Part shown: positions 60,601 through 64,000 of the stretch, one piece after another
Layout: each line of letters begins with the position of its first letter
How positions within the stretch are numbered: position 1 is the first letter of the stretch
Assembly: GCA_902806595.1 (NCBI GenBank)
Contig: CADCXC010000006.1
Coordinates: forward strand, 306,414-370,413
Direction of reading: 5' to 3'
Length of the DNA stretch: 64,000 bases
Source of the DNA: Pyrenopolyporus hunteri
Taxonomy: Eukaryota > Ascomycota > Sordariomycetes > Xylariales > Hypoxylaceae
The notes under the pieces: model-generated
What the model was told of the DNA's origin: nothing
Databases searched by the model: none
Seen by the model: only the letters and a program-made list of their open reading frames with translations
Made by a program: the position numbers and the translations under genes

Positions 60601-62329
60601 AAAATTATTTATTAATTTTTTATATAACTTTTTATTTATTTAATTAATCGATAAAATATTTTAAGAAAAAGTATCGATATACGTTATTACGAAAACTTAT
60701 ATATTAATTACATTAATATAATTTAAATTTCCACATTTAATAATTTTAAGGGTAAAAATAATATAAAAATTAATTTCGATTTATTTATTTTTTTTTTATA
60801 ATAATTTTATTAAAATTACCGATTAATATTACTTAAAAAAGAAAAATATTATCGTTTCGAATTATAAAAATATTAAAGATTATAACATTATAATATATAA
60901 CGTTATTTTTATAAAAAAAATTTAAACTTTTAATTACGTCGTAAAAAAATTATTTATATTACCTTTTATTATTTAAATATCTTTTATTTTTTAAAAAGTT
61001 ATGTATATTACTTTTAATTAATAATACGGTAAATATAAAATCATCGATTACGTTATTAAATTTCGATAAATTAATATTTATATAATAATATTATACGTTA
61101 ATAAATAATAAAAAATAATATCATATTTATTATTAAACTTTAAATAATTAATTTCCCCGGTTTCGTAATTATTTAAAATGTCGAATTATTTATTATAAAT
61201 GTATGTTAATACGATATTTTTTTTTTACGATTTTTATATTATAAAACATTTTAGTGTAGATTTTTTTAATAATTATAAATTTTTTTATCGTAATATTTAT
61301 ACCTATATTTATATAATCGAATATCCCCGTTTTAAATATATTATAATAGTGGAAAATATGCTTATATTTTTATTAATATCTTTAAATGAAAAATAAATCG
61401 AAGAATTTAAAAGAAATTAAATAATCGTTTTTATATATTTATAATAAAAAATCGTTGCAATTAATAATAAAATTACCCGCGATAAATTTTAATAATAATT
61501 TTAATTTTTATAACTTTTTTTCGAAACGTATATAATTTTATTATTATTATAATATAATTTTATTATTTACTTTTATACGTAAATTTTTACCGTTATTAAA
61601 ATTATTTAAGTAATTAATATAATAAATTTTCGAAATAACTTATAATATAAATATTTCGAATATTAAATTAAAAAAAATAACGATTATTATTAATATTATT
61701 AATTTATTTATTTTAAAAAAAATTTACACCTTTATTATTTTTTATTATTTTAAATTTTAAATTTAACCGTTAACTATTATTTACGTCGTTAAAGTTTTAA
61801 TCGAACATAAAAATAAAAAAAATCGATAAACCAACAAATTAATTAACTTTAAAATTCGTTATAATTAAAAATAATAAAAAATATTTTTTTAATTTACTTT
61901 AATTTTTATTATTTACGTTAATAAATTTACCGTAATAATTTAATTTTTAATTAATTTTATTAATTATTTATAATAAGATATAATTAATAAAATTATTATT
62001 AAGAGTTATTATTATAAATTTAATTTTAATAAATATTTTTCGATAGTATGTAAATTAAATGTAATAAAAATATATTTATTTTAATTAATAATATTAATTA
62101 TTTTAATTATTTAAATAAACGAATATAATATTAATAAAATTAAAATTATTTAAATATACGAATAGGGGAATTTTTTTAATTATAATTATATTATGTAATT
62201 AATATTATATAGTCGTTTAATTTGTAAATAATATATTTTTAAATAATTAATTTTTTATTTTTTAATTTACCGTTAAAAAAAAGTTATAAAAAATAAATAA
62301 AAATTTATTTAAAAAATACGAAATATTTA

Positions 62330-62650
62330 TATAATAATAAATATAATAATAAATATAATAATCGATATAATAATAATAGATATAGTAGTAAATATAATAA
62401 TAAATATAATAACGGTTAATATAATAACATCGATGTAATAATAATTAATATAATAATAATTAATATAATAATGGTTAATATAACGATAATTAATGTAACG
62501 GTAGTCGATATAACGGTAATCGATATAATAATAATCGATATAACGGTAATCGATATAATAATAAATATAATAATTAATATAATAATTAATATAATAATTA
62601 ATATAATAATTAATATAATAATTAATATAATAATTAATATACGTAATAAA
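62330..62650. repeat. AT-rich minisatellite with a 12-bp unit
   Basis: Tandem array of the unit AATATAATAATT and variants. The right end is the most regular, with several successive near-identical copies from about 62560. The left part is more divergent, with CGATATAACGGT-type units, and keeps CpG. An open frame through it only encodes an INII periodicity and is not a gene. Confidence 0.85.
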
Positions 62651-63071
62651 ATTATTAAATAAAAAAATTATAAAAAATTAAATCGTAATATAAATTATAA
62701 TAAAAATATAATTAAAATAATAATTATAAAAATTAAATTTATTTTAAAAATGTATTTTAATTTTAAAATAAAATACGTTAAATTATATTAAAAATTTAAA
62801 TTAATTATAATTCGAATCGATTTTATTAATCGTTTTTCGTTTTTATTAATTATTTTATTTTTCTTTTAATTTTAAATATTAAATTTTTATTTTAAAATAA
62901 AAATAAATTTCGATTAAAATTTAAATAAATTTATTAAATAAATAAATATTTATATAAATTCGATTTAAAATTTTATTTATATTTATTTAATCGTAAAATA
63001 AAATTTATATCGCGACGTTATACGATGTTTTAACGGCGTCGAATAATTAATAATAAAAAATAAACATATAA

Positions 63072-63109
<38 letters not shown>
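63072..63109. repeat. (AAT)n microsatellite
   Basis: About a dozen perfect AAT units inside the AT-rich block. Confidence 0.9.
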
Positions 63110-63113
<4 letters not shown>

Positions 63114-64000
63114 CCGTATTATATTAAAATCGTATTTTTTTATAAATATTTAAATATTAAAATTATAAATAAAATTATATATTTATTTAAATATTTAATT
63201 TAATAAACTTATATATTTTAAAAAAACGAGAAAAAAAAATTAAAAAATATAAGTATATATTTATAAACATCGATTAAAATAATATATTATCGTTATAATT
63301 ATATCGATAAATTATTTTAATTTAATTTATTTAATTTTAATGAATTTATAAAAGTTTTTTACGTATAAATTTTTATAATATTTAAATTTAAATAATAATG
63401 TTTATCGGTAAATATTATATTTATTATTTAATATTTTTAAATAAATTACGAAATTAATTAATTTTAACTTTTTATAAGTTATTATTAAAGTTTTCGTCGA
63501 TATTAATTAATCGAAAATTACGACTTATAAATTTAATAAATTTAATTAACGATTACATAATTTTACGCTTTTAATAAACGTATTATTTATTATAAAATAT
63601 ATAAATAAAAGTAAAAATTTATTAATAAGTATTTTATTAAAATAATTATAATTATAAAATTTAAAACGATAATAAAATTTACGTCGACGTCGATAAATAA
63701 ATACGACTTTTCGTTAATTAACGATAATTCGATACGAGGATTTAATTTTTTAATATAATAAATATTTTAAATTTTACGAAAAATTATTAAATCGTTTTTT
63801 ATTAATAATAATTATAATATTCGTATAATTTTCGAATTTCGTTTAAACGATATATTTAACTTTTTGTTTAAATAATTCGTTTAATAATAATTTAATAATT
63901 ATAAAATACGGATTTTTTTAATCGATATATATTAATTGTTATAAGTAAATTTTCATTAAAATTTATAATTTATTTTACCCAAGTTATATTAATATAATTT

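Larger units (their letters stand above)
44106..64000. repeat. RIP-converted AT-rich block (heterochromatin-like), continuing beyond the window
   Basis: At least 19.9 kb of nearly pure A+T. Remaining C and G are mostly in CpG pairs. No intact gene; the two longest open frames (61199-61396 and 62471-62662) are low-complexity by-products. Identifiable parts are listed separately: foldback copy 2, a TIR element and an AT minisatellite. The rest is presumably mutated transposon sequence, but I could not recognise a protein in it. From about 45 to 61 kb non-CpG C is commoner than non-CpG G on the plus strand, the reverse of the 8-15 kb block. Such blocks are usually H3K9-methylated in RIP-competent fungi; a centromeric or subtelomeric position is possible but unproven. 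Confidence 0.85.

Noticed and set aside
61020..61070. Minus-strand VIDDFIF reading considered as a reverse transcriptase YxDD box
   Set aside because: The surrounding residues do not match Gypsy or Copia RT blocks, unlike the clear match at 12050-12200.

Overview
The window looks like nuclear DNA of a filamentous ascomycete (Pezizomycotina, probably a Sordariomycete). The reasons are: genes with short GT-AG introns (about 48-142 bp) and TACTAAC/CTGAC-like branch points; fungus-specific families (FunK1 kinase, AA9 LPMO, isocyanide synthase-dioxygenase fusion, flavohaemoprotein, secreted-looking SET protein); and long blocks that are almost pure A+T with the C-to-T signature of repeat-induced point mutation (RIP). 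No species is claimed.

Layout. 1-7.9 kb: a five-exon isocyanide synthase-dioxygenase gene (999-3246) and a polyQ C2H2 zinc-finger gene (5934-7535), both on the plus strand. 7.93-15.71 kb: a complete but RIP-destroyed Ty3/Gypsy LTR retrotransposon with two 294-bp LTRs and a 5-bp target duplication. A 781-bp foldback element is nested in it. 15.7-21.1 kb: gene-poor DNA holding one initiator tRNA-Met gene (minus). 21.1-44.1 kb: the gene-bearing segment. It holds a flavohaemoprotein (plus), a four-exon SET-domain protein (minus), an NTPase relic, a FunK1 kinase (plus), a truncated aminoglycoside-phosphotransferase-like gene (minus) head to head with a truncated AAA+ ATPase gene (plus), a vWA-domain gene with one in-frame stop (minus), an unknown 537-aa protein with a nuclear signal (plus), an AA9 LPMO (minus), a small three-exon gene (plus), and an F-box-like gene (minus) with a decayed paralogue beside it. 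44.1-64.0 kb: an AT-rich block of at least 19.9 kb that runs off the window. It holds a second foldback copy, a 1.2-kb TIR element and an AT minisatellite.

How it fits together. The genes do not form one pathway. The first two could belong to a specialised-metabolite locus extending to the left of the window. The FunK1/APH-like/AAA/vWA stretch is a typical accessory neighbourhood of kinase-like and ATPase genes, several of them broken. The strongest signals beyond ordinary genes are these. (1) Two equal-length copies of the foldback element carry C-to-T damage on opposite strands, while CpG sites survive in both. (2) The 8-bp palindrome ACCTAGGT occurs at nine places, all intergenic or intronic. 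(3) Two truncated genes face each other across a single breakpoint. All exon structures were read by eye from reading frame and splice consensus; no alignment or search was run.
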